In this document: positions 1-10,384 of the stretch, piece after piece | Layout: each line of letters starts with the position of its first letter | Position numbering within the stretch: the stretch's first letter is position 1 | Assembly: GCA_032717465.1 (NCBI GenBank) | Contig: CM064632.1 | Coordinates: 21,978,329-22,042,328 of the forward strand | Source of the DNA: Coenobita brevimanus | Taxonomy: Eukaryota; Arthropoda; Malacostraca; Decapoda; Coenobitidae | DNA: 64,000 bases | Direction: 5' to 3' | Program-made: the position numbers and the translations under genes | Notes under the pieces: generated by a model | The model's database searches: none | What the model was told of the DNA's origin: nothing | The model's input: only the letters and a program-made list of their open reading frames with translations

Positions 1-16
1 CGCTAACGTTATGAAC

Positions 17-240
17 GGATTTTGATGAAAGTTTTTGGAAGGCTGGGCCATGGGCCAAGGAAAAAGTGATTAAATATTGGGGCGGATCCTGATTCTGATC
101 TGGAGTATCCCGCATATTATCTCCAAAAGTTCTTAATGAATTTTAGGGGATTTTTTTTGGAAAGGGGGGCAATGGACCAAGAAAGAATTGATTATATTAT
201 CGGGCGGATTCGGATCCGGATCCTATATCCACGGATCCGG
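17..240. repeat. Two imperfect direct copies of a ~110-bp unit
   Basis: Unit 1 (about 17-124) and unit 2 (about 138-238) share the order: a T/G-rich lead, GGAAGG..GGCC(A)TGGxCCAAG, GATTxxATATT and GGGCGGAT. Both end in GGATCC-rich sequence, and unit 2 holds several GGATCCGGA palindromes. No open frame is conserved between the units, so this is a short tandem repeat of unknown origin. Confidence 0.5.
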
Positions 241-328
241 AACCGGATAATTTTAGGTGAGAGTGAGCAGCCTTTCACGGTTGAGTGGTCTTATATAAGC
301 ACTAAACCACAACCATTCCTTGGATTAG

Positions 329-813
329 AGCCGTGTTTTTGTCGTCTAAGCTGGAGCTTGGGATTCGAAGCGTGTCTTGGGGCGCTTGGTTTCTGTCCGC
401 AAAAACAGTCCATAATACGTAGAACCGGAAAATTACGTACCGATTGCAAAGTAAATAGAGGTGTTCGCCGAAGATGATGATCTGACGAATATGCACCCTA
501 CACGTAGCCGTTATTTGTGCTGAACTGGATCTATGTGTCGTTAATATTAGCCACCTGCACCCTAATTTTATGTACATTGTGCTAATTTCATGATATTTAT
601 CATTGACGTGTCCTTGCTGGCCAATCTCACTCTCCCCAAGCTACACCAAGACTGCTCCCGACCACGCTTGGCTGAGATACGAAGACGGTCTTGGTTTCGA
701 TGACAAATGCTTGGGCCGGCTTCGTATCACTTTGGCCGACAGAAACGGCGCAGCTTGGTTTCACCGAAGATGGCTTCGAATTCGATCCGTCAGCTTGGAC
801 GACAAAAACGCGG
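329..813. mobile_element. Foldback/MITE-like element with ~75-bp inverted arms
   Basis: The left arm (about 329-399) reads GTTTTTGTCGTCTAAGCTGG, then GATTCGAAGC, then GCTTGGTTTCTGTC. The reverse complement of 734-813 gives the same blocks in order: GTTTTTGTCGTCCAAGCTGA, GAATTCGAAGC, and CAAGCTGCGCCGTTTCTGTC. Between them lie about 335 bp with further GCTTGG and TTCG motifs and no long ORF. The arrangement fits a non-autonomous inverted-repeat transposon. I cannot define exact ends or a target duplication. Confidence 0.5.
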
Positions 814-859
814 CATCACACGAGGCGTTTTTAAGTCCTAATGGCTTTACAAACGACTG

Positions 860-1015
860 GAGCAACTTAACCCACTTTACCACCAGGCACCTTTTTGGTC
901 ATATGGTTATCACCCAACGTATGAAGTTGTTTCCTGAGCCACAAGAAACCATGTCGCTTGTTACTGAGCATAAAGTCACCTGACAACGCTAAATCGAGTG
1001 AGTGGATGGTGGACT
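860..1015 (+). repeat. S1 SINE-like repeat, 3' portion
   Basis: The hallmark is a run ending in CATATGGTTATCACCCAACG, followed by TTTCCTGAGCCACAAGAAACCAT and CTTGTTACTGAG. The same ordered blocks recur at 32890-33145, 43790-44095, 44135-44470 and, inverted, 38560-38820. This copy ends in GAGTGAGTGGATGGTGG, like the copy near 44380. Confidence 0.6.
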
Positions 1016-1231
1016 CAATCTACCACAGGGGAATTATAGTAAGGACTGTAGGAGCAATGAAGAAAACAAAAGTACAAGATGAAATAGTTACGGTAAATGA
1101 AATGTTGACCCGTTTTTAGGGGCATCATCCATTAGTCACGAAACTCATTTCCGTGTTGTTCCAGCTTTTGTGTCACAGCTGCCGTAAATAAAACGTATTT
1201 ATGTTCATGAGAGACTGTGTTCATTACTAGG

Positions 1232-1232
<1 letters not shown>

Positions 1233-1314
<82 letters not shown>
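1233..1314. repeat. (CA)n microsatellite
   Basis: About 41 uninterrupted CA dinucleotides. Confidence 0.97.
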
Positions 1315-1316
<2 letters not shown>

Positions 1317-1356
1317 CACCCCTCCTCTACCCAAGTAATTTAAGAAGAAAAAAAGG

Positions 1357-1466
1357 AAAATATATGGAAGTTGCGTCAGCAACGTAACCCTTTCAGTATA
1401 AGCAATTCTGATAAAATATATGGATGTTGCGTCAGCAACGTAACCCTTTCAGTATAAGCAATTCTG
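1357..1466. repeat. Two tandem copies of a 56-bp unit
   Basis: The unit AAAATATATGGA(A/T)GTTGCGTCAGCAACG, then TAACCCTTTCAGTATAAGCAATTCTG, occurs twice with one clear substitution. It contains the palindrome TTGCGTCAGCAA. It leads directly into an M3 copy (AGACGATTTTATTCAGC at about 1490), so the unit may be a local duplication of the M3 flank. Confidence 0.85.
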
Positions 1467-1485
1467 TTATGCCATTCTAACTTAA

Positions 1486-1610
1486 ACTAGACGATTTTAT
1501 TCAGCTGAGAATGTGTCACAGGAGCCATAGCGGTGATACTGTTGCCATTTACCTTCTCATGTTCAGGGCAACTCTATTTCTCTGTTCCAGCTAATGACAG
1601 ACGATATATA
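1486..1610 (+). repeat. M3 dispersed repeat copy
   Basis: Contains AGACGATTTTATTCAGCTGAG, then GTGTCACAGGAGCC, a TACTGTT block and CAGGGCAACTCT. A second degraded AGACGAT follows at about 1600. The same order of blocks is seen at 18885, 21930, 42612 and 55611. Confidence 0.6.
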
Positions 1611-1737
1611 TATTCTTTTCTTCGTGCTTTTTTTTTTTTCTTTTTTTCCTGAAAATGGGTCTTAGGAGCTTGAACGTTATCACTGATATTCTTAACAGGA
1701 TGATGATTAGTAGAAGGAAGAGGGCGAGGTTGAGAGT

Positions 1738-1945
1738 AGTGATGATGATTGATGACGACGACGACGACGATGATTGATGATGACAGTGATTTTACCAATG
1801 ACGTTGATGATGATGATGATGATGATAATGATAATGTTGGTAATGATGATGATGATGATGACGATGATGACGATGATTTTACGACGGATGATGACGATGA
1901 TTTTACGATTGGTGATGATGATGATGATGACGAAAGATGACAGAC
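1738..1945. repeat. (GAT/GAC)n imperfect trinucleotide tract
   Basis: GATGATGAC repeats with interruptions. Open frames through it encode only poly-Asp, poly-Met or poly-Ser and are repeat artefacts, not genes. Confidence 0.95.
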
Positions 1946-2122
1946 ACACTCAAATATCAAACAGGAAGGCAAGCCACTGATCTTTATTGCAATATTAGTG
2001 GAACTGAACGAGGCTAATTCACCGCCTTTATACACTGGGAAAATAAAGCCGTGTTCGGGATGGTTAGCAAGACTCAGGCACTTTACCCTTGTTAGTTTAT
2101 TTCTGTAGCTGATGCAATATTC

Positions 2123-2124
<2 letters not shown>

Positions 2125-2189
<65 letters not shown>
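2125..2189. repeat. (GA)n microsatellite
   Basis: About 32 GA units. The following 2190-3110 is AT-rich sequence in which I see no gene or recognised repeat. Confidence 0.97.
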
Positions 2190-2190
<1 letters not shown>

Positions 2191-3118
2191 AGTAAGCTTT
2201 GATATGCGAAACAAGTAGCTGAGGAATAGATGCAAGAAAGCCCTTTCATGATTCCCAGCTTATTTTCTCATATTCTGCCAAAATTTACATCAAAATTTCT
2301 ATTTCGCTATAATATTCGACTTATAGAAATACATCTGGGCCTACATCTATCTTTTATTCTGTTTTTAGGCAATATACTCCTAGCTCGCTTCGTATGACTT
2401 CCTACATTTTCCCTACAGTGGGGTATGAAATAATGTGTTGGGAATCAGACCAAGTTTTCATGAGTATCAGATGCGTTTACAGCAGCAGACGCAGCTCCAT
2501 TTATATCTAGTAATTTCCAGATTTTCCAGTCATTTCCGTGTATTTGAAAACTATAATTCTTATTAACATTTCACTCAGCATCAAAAGCTTCTACATATTA
2601 ATGACCATTTCTGTCAAGCCTGCTTCAAATAATCTGCCACAGATTTTATATATACACCCAAACCTGCTTCGTGTTATGGCGTAAATCGGCCCGGCCGCTT
2701 GTCCCAGCTGACAGCCCACTCGCCTCTCAGTAGTCGCATTGGCGGTGGCTGTGACGGTGGGACTGGAGGTAATGCGACGGGGGTGTGACGTAGATCAGGT
2801 AAAGGCGTACCGTACACACAACACTGGGCTTGACTATCCTGTGAACGCTTAGCATCAACACACCCCACACTTAACTTCTACACACCCTACACACACAGAC
2901 AGTATTCCCTTGAAACCAGAGACGTTGATTTACCATGTTCATGTCAGCTTCAGAGTGAGTCACTTTATGAGAGCCGTTCAGAAGAAAAGTTAGTGAAGGC
3001 CACATGTAGTAATCCCCTTACCCTGTGGATTTTCTCTCTAGATAACTTGGTCAAATTTTACACGTTGCCCTCCTCCGATTTTCGACTTTTCGTTAACATT
3101 TTCTAGTAGAATTGGTCA

Positions 3119-3356
3119 TTCTAAGAATCTTTTCTTCTATGACATTTCTCTCGCAAATTGATAATAAACGAGTTACACGCGATTTACTTCCGCCAATCAC
3201 AATCACAAATAGGTGATATTATTTCGTACTTACACCCAACTCACTGACAACAAAAGTGGGTAATTCACCTTATACTTTACGCAATTCTAAGCATTTTTTC
3301 TTCTATGACATTTCCGTCTTAAATCAACCGTTGATGAGTTATGCAATTTATTACAC
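3119..3356. repeat. Direct duplication, period about 165 bp
   Basis: The block TTCTAAG(A/C)AT..TTTCTTCTATGACATTTC, then a CAA/TCAA segment and (A/T)GAGTTA..GC(A/G)ATTTA, occurs at about 3119-3190 and again at 3284-3356. Confidence 0.6.
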
Positions 3357-3546
3357 ATATTATTTTCTATGTGAGGGAGAGATTTTCCCTGCCGTGGTCG
3401 GACAGTTGTGTGTGTTCGTTGGTGCGTGTTATGTGTGTGGGTGGATAAAGTGCATGCGTAGCACACGAATCTGCCAATCACAAAGTAGAATTTCAAATGC
3501 CCCACGCTAGGGCCCGCAAGATTTGAAAGTCACTTCGTCTCCAACC

Positions 3547-3786
3547 ATGGACTGGGAAGCCTGCAAAAGTTATTACTTCACTGCTATTTCACAGTTCTAC
3601 CAGCAAGAAAATAAAACTGTAGCCTTTGTTCGATCGCATGATATTTTACCTTCAACAGGAACAAAGTACCCAAATCAAGGCAAAAGTCTCATTTTACGTG
3701 AGGATCAGAAAGTGTTGCACTGTCGCCCGCCACCAGCTGCCGTTACAGCTACAGACGACTCTTCAGATGCAGACGAGGAATTGTAA
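3547..3786 (+). CDS. Uncharacterised 79-aa open reading frame (possible exon)
   Basis: I do not recognise this protein. The ATG at 3547 lies in CAACCATGG, a strong Kozak context, and opens a 79-residue frame ending TAA at 3786. The start MDWEACKSYYF is followed by a mixed, low-bias middle, then CRPPPAAVT (residues 59-67) and a strongly acidic C-terminus (DDSSDADEEL, residues 70-79). The composition is much more protein-like than the low-complexity frames elsewhere in the window. No signal peptide or membrane segment is visible. A TTAGG-like triplet (3813-3832) follows directly. It could be a terminal exon, the end of a decayed transposon ORF, or chance. Confidence 0.25.
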   Translation: MDWEACKSYYFTAISQFYQQENKTVAFVRSHDILPSTGTKYPNQGKSLILREDQKVLHCRPPPAAVTATDDSSDADEEL

Positions 3787-4250
3787 ATTGCTAGGTAAAT
3801 GCATTATTTCCAGGTTAGGTTAGGTTAGATGAATTTGGTTAATGTCATGGGGGGTCTGGGGGGCGGAGTCCCCAGTTGGGAAACACGAACTCCCTAAGAA
3901 GCTTAAAATTATTTTCTTCCGAAGGATTTTAGTGTTTCTCGTTTGATTTCGATAACAGTTCCAGTAGGAAATTACTCGCTCTTGCGTTTTTCCCCCACCC
4001 AAAACCCCGGTTTCCCACATGTCCCCCAGTATTCTTGGGGGGAGAGGGAAGAACCGAAAAAAAAAAAACGTTTCTATCGATCGAATCACACCAAAAACAA
4101 CAGGAAACACTCAGGTTGGATGAAAAAATCGGATGAGGGCAACGTGTAAAAATTGACCGATAACTTCACATTGCGTAATTCAATTCATGTGTTCCCTTTA
4201 GTAGTGACAGTAAGTTGTATCTGCTCTTTCCAACACGAAATGTTTACTCT

Positions 4251-4475
4251 AGGTCCTTATTCTCGTTAGGTAAGGAAACTCCCTAGCACCTTTTCCTTAG
4301 CGACTTGATTTGCCGTAGTGCACAGTTAGTTTTTCGTTTTGTGATATTTACTGTATTCGAACATCGATTTAATTTGCAAATACATACAAGAGAACAGTAA
4401 CGCGCCATGTCCAGAAATAATTTGGTAAGGAAGAGGTGTTAGGATCTACATTTGCCGACCAGGATACGGGCCTAA
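4251..4475. mobile_element. M2 MITE copy
   Basis: The left end (GGTCCTTATTCTCGTTAGGTA, CTCCCTAGCACCTTTTCCTTAGCGA) and the right end (GGTAAGGAAGAGGTGTTAGGATC, CGACCAGGATACGGGCC) are inverted copies of each other and match the M2 ends at 6387-6606 and 15088-15312. The interior, about 110 bp, is AT-rich and non-coding. It is a non-autonomous DNA transposon by structure; the superfamily is not determined. Confidence 0.75.
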
Positions 4476-4687
4476 GATGAATACAAGCGTCAGAAGATAG
4501 CAAGAATGTAAGATGGTTTGCGTCTTCGGGCTTAATAGGCTAAACGTCCACTCCAAGAGAGGAAAGAAGGGGAAAAAACATAGCCTCTGCCGTAGTTCAT
4601 TCACGGTAATTCAGGTATGACAGAAAGGAAATTACAAAACTACAATACACGACACTCGACAGTCTGTGTAGGTACATATTACGCAGT

Positions 4688-4800
4688 CCTCCTCCTCCTC
4701 CTCCTCCATCATCATCATATTCATCAGTGTCATCATGATCCTCTGCCCTCTTCCACCTCCTCCTTCCCATCATCATCACCATGATCATGATCATCATCAC
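4688..4800. repeat. (CCT)n/(CAT)n compound microsatellite
   Basis: CCT repeats pass into CATCAT and then degenerate CATCATGATCATGATC. Confidence 0.9.
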
Positions 4801-4855
4801 CTAGTGTTTTTCTCTCTCGCACAATAATACACATTATGATTGGCCGTATCCTAAT

Positions 4856-4925
4856 CAGTATACCTTCTCATTACACCACAAATGAGCATCCAGTATACCT
4901 TCTCGTTACACCACAAATGAGCATC
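4856..4925. repeat. 35-bp perfect-period tandem duplication
   Basis: CAGTATACCTTCTC(A/G)TTACACCACAAATGAGCATC occurs twice head to tail with a single substitution, which indicates a recent duplication. Confidence 0.95.
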
Positions 4926-4984
4926 CTGGCATCTTGTATCAGTGAAGCCGACGGAAGCGACTGGACCTCGTCATTCCGTTAGCG

Positions 4985-5385
4985 AATCATGGCATCAGTA
5001 AAAATCAGTCATAACAAAACGAAAACATCACTTCTTCAGTAGTAAAATCAGTCATATCAAAGGAAAAACATCGTGTTATTAACTGTCATCAGTAAAATCA
5101 GTCATATCAAAGCAAAAACATCAACTCTTAATTCTTCCAGTGGTAAAATCAGTCATATCAAAGGAAAAAACTATTATTAACGATTTCAGTAAGATAATCA
5201 GTCATATCAAAGTAAAACCATCGTATTAATAAATATTCCAGAAGTAAAATTAGTCATGTCAGGGTAAAAATATCAATTTTTAAGTCGTTGAAAAGTAAAA
5301 TTATTCATATCAAAGCAAAAAATTTTTTTTTAAGTCATTCACTTGTAAAATCAGTCATATCAAAACAAAAAAGTACGGGGCATTA
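4985..5385. repeat. Tandem array of ~50-58-bp units, about 8 copies
   Basis: Each unit carries GTAAAATCAGTCATATCAAA followed by (G/C)(A/G)AAAAACATC and a variable AT-rich spacer with TTAA and TTC. Units drift in length and sequence, so the array is old. No ORF. Confidence 0.85.
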
Positions 5386-5424
5386 TTAACTCTCTCAGTG
5401 CTGCGGTTTTTCCTTTTTTTTTTT

Positions 5425-5605
5425 TTCTACCGCCAGACGATTTTATTCATCTAAGGAAAAGCCCTATTGTAATAAGCCTCTCATGGTCGTGACAGCTCTA
5501 GTAGCTCATTCCAAATGATGTCAGAATGTTAAGCTGGTGAGGACTTTATCTAACCCTTGTAGTCTGCGTGTTTTCTAAGTTATAAAATCGTCTGGGGTTA
5601 GTAAG
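5425..5605. repeat. M3 core in both orientations
   Basis: CGCCAGACGATTTTATTCATC at 5431 on the plus strand and TAAAATCGTCTGGGG at 5583-5597 in the opposite orientation. Together they form an inverted pair about 150 bp apart. Confidence 0.55.
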
Positions 5606-5684
5606 AATGATACACGTCCTCGGATAAGTGTTTTAGTATATAGGGCGATTTCTTTTGTGTTGTGAGGACGGTTCAGTCAGTTTT

Positions 5685-5825
5685 ATCAATGTTGACCCTT
5701 CATTTATTGTTTCCTTCTCCCATTGCTACACCCACACCAGTAGACTGAGCCGTCCCCGCCACACATAAGATACGGACATGTGCGTCTAGTGCAGTGCTAT
5801 TTTCGGACTGCCCTGCACAATGCCA
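5685..5825 (+). repeat. R4 dispersed repeat copy
   Basis: TTGACCC..CATTTATT..TTCC, then CACCAGTAGACTGAGCCG and a GTGCTATTTTCGGACTGCCCTG segment. It matches 39390-39500 (TTGACCC, CATTTATTCATTTCC, CACCAGCAGACTGAGCCGAG). The function is unknown. Confidence 0.5.
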
Positions 5826-5916
5826 TTACACATGATATTCTGGCTTCCCGTAACAGTGAAATTCGAAGAGACTGAGTGTGTGTGGTTATTTCCTCAGCCA
5901 GTGACGGTATCAGTAT

Positions 5917-5988
5917 ATTGTCATCATCATCATCATCACCAGTGTCCTCTCAGTATTCATCATCATCATCATCATCATCATACTGTAC
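5917..5988. repeat. (CAT)n microsatellite
   Basis: Two CAT/TCA runs separated by a short spacer. Encoded poly-His or poly-Met frames are artefacts. Confidence 0.92.
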
Positions 5989-6054
5989 CAATTAACGTAC
6001 TTTTGTCGGCTCGGGATCCCTACTAACCCCTCTTCCCTAGCCATTAATTTTTTA

Positions 6055-6200
6055 TATCTGTCTTTCTTGCCAGACGCATTAATCCCGTTAGGGATGGCCA
6101 CAAACAAATCTCCTCCATGTCGCCCTGTCTCCCGCCATTTCACTGCCGCTCCCCCCCCCCCCAGCTCACACACCCCTCTTTCATATGCCTCTCCACTCCA
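6055..6200 (-). mobile_element. RTE retrotransposon, degraded 3'-end remnant
   Basis: The plus strand reads GCCAGACGCATTAATCCCGTTAG, GGATGGCCACAAACAAATC, TCCATGTCGCCCTGTC and CCATTTCACTGCCGCTCCCC, then CATATGCCTCTCCACTCCAT. This is the diverged reverse complement of the C-terminal coding region and tail of the RTE copies at 33191 and 44548. Only about 150 bp survives, as expected for a 5'-truncated insertion. Confidence 0.75.
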
Positions 6201-6386
6201 TACCTCCATATCTTATTTTATTTTATATTTACTCATCAAACTGTCTCTCATAACAAACCCAACAGCTAATGATTCCATTCTTACTGGTTTTATATTTTAC
6301 GTAGCTCTCTAATGGTGGGCTGAATTCTAGAATTCCTATTTTGTTTAACACAGAGGAGTATTTAGCTACAAATGAAACATAGCAGA

Positions 6387-6606
6387 TTTAGGCCCGTTTT
6401 CTCGTCGGTTACGAAACCTGTCTAACACCTTTTCCTAAGCGATTTAACTTGCTTATTACACCTTACTGACCTCTTAAATCATTCAGATATCTCCATAACC
6501 TGCATGAATAACATACAAAAGGATATTAACCACCCATATCTAAAAATAAATCACTAAGAAAAGGATGTCAGGGATCTGCCTTAACCAACGAGAACACGGG
6601 TCTAAG
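6387..6606. mobile_element. M2 MITE copy
   Basis: Ends TTAGGCCCGTTTTCTCGTCG and, inverted, the reverse complement of CCAACGAGAACACGGGTCTAA. Sub-terminal ACACCTTTTCCTAAGCGATTT pairs with AAATCACTAAGAAAAGGATGT. The interior contains CATTCAGATATCTCCATAACC, a block shared with the interrupted copy at 15591-15886. This is one of the clearest complete copies. Confidence 0.85.
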
Positions 6607-6689
6607 TGTTAAGCTAGGAAGGGTTATTTGAGCTCACAGACAATTATTACATATGTCTCGATTTCTTCGGGTAAGGGAGTAAATCTGTT

Positions 6690-6895
6690 CTTACTGTTAC
6701 CAGACTTATTACAATTAGCATTTATATTACTAGATTTATTATAATTAGCATTTATGTTTACTAGACTTACTATAATTAGCATGTATGTTAACTAGATTCA
6801 TTATAACAGATATTTGTTACTAGACTTATTATTATTCGCATGTATGTTACTAGACATTTTATTCTTCTGATATTACTAGTTATTATAATTAGCAC
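6690..6895. repeat. Tandem array, ~36-bp unit
   Basis: About five to six degenerate units of TTACTAGACTTATTATAATT followed by AGCAT(T/G)TATG. Confidence 0.8.
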
Positions 6896-7049
6896 TGGAC
6901 TTATGTATTTGTTTATTTATTTATTTATTTTTTTGCAGGTAAGTCGTGTTCTCTTCCTGCCATAACGCAAGAGTTGTTAATATGAAGGCATGTTTAAGAC
7001 AACACTAAATAATTTATCCTAACCGTAATGGCTTAGACTTCCTGTACTC

Positions 7050-7258
7050 TGTTCACTTTACAATGGCCTAAAATTGCCATCCTTCCATCTTGAATGCTCA
7101 GTTATAACAAATGGATTAACAATGGAATATGATGCCAGTCACGAAGAAGTGCTACAGAGAATGTGTAGAGTCACAGCATTTTCTTTTTTCTGCCACTGAA
7201 CTTCGTGACATAAGCCCCAAAAGGATGAACATTAGGGCCAAGTTAAAATGAAAAAAGT
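7050..7258 (+). mobile_element. M1 MITE copy, complete
   Basis: The left end GTTCACTTTACAATGGCCTA, AAATTGCCATCCTTCCATC is inverted relative to the right end GGGCCAAGTTAAAATGAAAA. The interior holds the family blocks GGAATATGATGCCAGTCACG, AAGAAGTGCTA and CTGCCACTGAACTTCGTGAC. No coding capacity, so it is a non-autonomous DNA element. Confidence 0.8.
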
Positions 7259-7844
7259 ATAGACAGTGGTACAGCATGCGTCAAAAGTTCTATAGCCTTT
7301 TTTTTTTTCTTCCTTGGAGTTTGTTAATCAGGGTAGTGAATTCGTAGCAACAGACACTGATTAATTTATTTGGCCACAGATCAATATTATCATGTTCGTT
7401 GCCGCGGATTAACCACCATTTATTTTCAAATTCCATGGAGAGAATAGTAGGGGAGGCGACAGGAGTTTTACCGGCGACTGTACATGTCAGTCGAAGCAAG
7501 TACAGATTGTTTTGCTTACACCTGATGGAACTGGCACATTTTCCCTCAACTTAAAATATAAAATGACTTGGTTACATGACATTCGATGACCTGGAGGAGG
7601 CAGGAATGAGTCTCCTTGGTTACTAGGCAAATCAATCCCCCAATCTGATTTCTCCTGGCCATCTTCTAAGTAGGTTATAACAGGCGGTTTAGGTGAAGAA
7701 GTAAATATCAGGAGAATGGAGAGATACCGATAAGATATAACAGGTCAGATCTGGAGCTGTCTTCCTCAGTGTGTATTTCCGTCTGCCTATGACCTCCAGT
7801 ATTTTAAACGTAATGTGTCCTGACGTCTCGAAATGAATGGGTCG

Positions 7845-7848
<4 letters not shown>

Positions 7849-7894
<46 letters not shown>
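7849..7894. repeat. (CT)n microsatellite
   Basis: About 23 CT units. Confidence 0.96.
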
Positions 7895-7897
<3 letters not shown>

Positions 7898-8220
7898 TTT
7901 ACATTCTTCTGTCCTCTAGTTTCTTCTCTTCTGCATCAAAATGAATGTATCGTAAATAAAGAAATAGATAAAAACAGATCCAGCATACGCAAGCAGTACT
8001 TATGGGTAAGGGTCAACCACAGTCACATACAAGAGTGACTGACAGGGGAAGCGTTCACACCTTCCCCCATACCACGACACAAAACTGTTACTTTGTAATC
8101 CATATCCCTATTTCAGTTTTAAATGCAAAAAGAAATGGGGTAGAGAGGCAGATATTAAACAGTGTTAAATATACAGTACTGTTATTATAACTCAGGGTAG
8201 ATAGGCTACACATCCACTTA

Positions 8221-8395
8221 GTTCACTTTAACTTTGCTTAAAATTGCTATTTATCTTGACTGAAGTCTTGTAGCAGAATTTAACTCCAGAATTTGATGCA
8301 AGTCACAAAGATGTGCAGTGGAAACGATTGTCGAGTCGTCTTACTGTTGTCATATTTGGCCATTGAGCGTGAGGACAAAAGTTGTATATGACCAA
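8221..8395 (+). mobile_element. M1 MITE copy, degraded right end
   Basis: GTTCACTTTAACTTTGCTTA, AAATTGCTAT, then GATGCAAGTCACAAAGATGTG follow the M1 order. The right terminal repeat has decayed beyond clear recognition. Confidence 0.65.
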
Positions 8396-8535
8396 AAAAA
8401 AAGGAATAATTTCATTAATTGAATTTAATCTAGGATAATTAACTGATGGTCTTGTAATCCTTTTAATTATTGTCCTTAGTTAAATGTGTCCAGTTATCTA
8501 ACAGTCCATCTGTTTGTCTCTCACTTTTCAACTAC

Positions 8536-8539
<4 letters not shown>

Positions 8540-8577
<38 letters not shown>
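8540..8577. repeat. (AT)n microsatellite
   Basis: About 19 AT units. Confidence 0.95.
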
Positions 8578-8579
<2 letters not shown>

Positions 8580-8994
8580 CTGGTATGTATAAAGTATGAG
8601 GGCCTAGAGGCAGGGAAGCATCTCTGTTTACTGGTCCAGTGTGGCTGATCGAGTAACTGAAATTTGAATGTTCAAATCCACAGAGTTTTCAAACTTTGGT
8701 ACAAGTTACCCGCTGTACACCAACATAATGTATACCAGTGACAGCAGAGAGTATTCCTGTACAGTGCTGAAAATGTATTTATTTAAGTTATCCACCTATG
8801 TTTATGTATAGCCTATCTATGTATGTCCGTGTGTTATCTGTGTATATTTATCTATCTGTATCCATCGACCTGTTTGGGTGTATTACCTACTGTATATGTT
8901 TTTCTACATGTCTGTGCATTATCAGTCTGTCTGTCTGCATACCTATCTGCTTCAGCAACATTCATCTGTCAGGCTGTACAGTTTTATCTAATTA

Positions 8995-9120
8995 TCTTTT
9001 TAATGCCACATGCTATCATGAGGGGCTGGCCACGAACAAATAGTCTCCGCATCACCCTGTCCTCAGCCATCACCCTGCCCTCCCTCCATTCCATTTCACA
9101 CCACCTTCTTTCATATACCC
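8995..9120 (-). mobile_element. RTE 3'-end remnant preceding the minisatellite
   Basis: AATGCCACATGCTATCATGAG, GGGCTGGCCACGAACAAAT, CGCATCACCCTGTCC and CTTTCATATACCCC line up with the RTE 3' consensus in this window (compare 33191-33310 and 44548-44665). It runs directly into the 23-bp array. Confidence 0.65.
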
Positions 9121-9890
9121 CTTCCACCACACCACCCTATACCCCTCCACCACACCATCCGCATTTATATACCCCTCCACCACACCACGCTATACCCCTC
9201 CACCACACCATCCCGCACCCTTCCACCACACCACCCTGCACCCCTCCATCTCACCACCCTATACCCCTCCACCACACCACCCTATACCCCTCCACCACAC
9301 CACCCTGCACCCCTCCACCACACCACCCTGCACCCCTCCACCACGCCACCCTGCACCCCTCCACCACGCCACCCTGCACCCCTCCACCACTCAACACTGG
9401 ACCCCTCCACCACTCCACCCTGCACCCCTCCACCACGCCACCCTGCACCCCTCCACCACACCACCCTGCACCCCTCCACCACACCACCCTGCACCCCTCC
9501 ACCACACCACCCAATACCCTTCCACTACACCACCCAATACCCCACCACCACACCACCCAATACCCCACCACCACACCATCCAATACCCCTCCACCACACC
9601 ACCCATTACCCCTCCAACACACCATCCAATACCCCTCCACCACACCATCCAATACCCTCCACCACACCATCCAATACCCCTCCACCACACCACCCAGTAC
9701 CCCTCCACCACACCACCCAATACCCCCCCACCACACCACCCTGCACCCCTCCACCACGCCACCCTGCACCTCTCCACCACACCACCCTGCACCCCTCCAC
9801 CACACCACCCAATACCTCTCCACCACATCACCCTATACCCCTCCACCACACCATCCAGTACCCCTCCACCACACCACCCTGTTATCTTAC
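9110..9890. repeat. 23-bp minisatellite, about 33 units
   Basis: The unit is CACCCCTCCACCACACCACCCTG with variants in which CCTGCAC is replaced by CCAATAC or CCTATAC. Variants are clustered: CCTATAC at the two ends, CCTGCAC at 9290-9500 and 9740-9800, CCAATAC at 9510-9730. That suggests higher-order amplification of unit subtypes. Because 23 is not a multiple of 3, all frames cycle and long open frames appear on both strands; they are not genes. Confidence 0.95.
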
Positions 9891-10082
9891 AAATGAAACA
9901 CGTGTGGGAATACTTAGCCATTTAAGCAAAATTGGCGACTCCGTTAATTTCTTTTCCCAGGCTCTTTCCTCCAACAAACGCGTCCAAATACCAGTGACGG
10001 TGGAGTAGATTCCTTTCAATTTCTAAAGCCTATATTGTCGTCAGCTCATTAGATTTTTTTTTACCATATTTGCCATCTATGG

Positions 10083-10109
10083 ACTTTTTTTTTTTTTTTT
10101 TTTTTTTTT
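10083..10109. repeat. Poly(T) tract
   Basis: About 27 consecutive T. Confidence 0.9.
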
Positions 10110-10218
10110 GCTAAAGCTAAGTTCCGGTCCACACCAGATGCTAAGAGGCTCTGAGTAGAATAAACTCACGTGGGGTTTGGAAGAAAATTATAAACAAAGC
10201 TATACGAGATGTCTGTTC

Positions 10219-10384
10219 AAAAATAATAACAATAATGATAATAATAATAAGAAGAATGATAATAATAACAATAATAATAATAGTAGTAGTAGTAGTAGTA
10301 GTAGCAGTTGTATTATTATTATTATTATTATTATTAGTAGTAGTAGTAGTAGTAGAAGTAGTAGTAGGAGTAGTAGTAGTAGTC
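10219..10384. repeat. (AAT)n/(TAG)n/(ATT)n compound microsatellite
   Basis: AATAAC and AAT repeats, then TAG, then ATT, then TAG again. The AAT...ATT order makes the tract partly self-complementary. Confidence 0.93.

Noticed and set aside
1233..1314. Dinucleotide and spaced repeats considered as CRISPR-like arrays
   Set aside because: No regularly spaced palindromic repeats with unique spacers anywhere in the window, and the sequence is clearly eukaryotic.
8630..8750. Possible tRNA/SINE head (GGCTGATCGAGTAAC and GTTCAAATCC)
   Set aside because: A to B box spacing is too short and there is no stem pairing or second copy I can see.
8823..9896. Long open frames on both strands (up to 357 codons) with His/Pro/Thr or Trp/Gly/Val repeats
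   Set aside because: They arise from the 23-bp minisatellite, whose period is not a multiple of three, so every frame stays open. No gene-like sequence outside the array.
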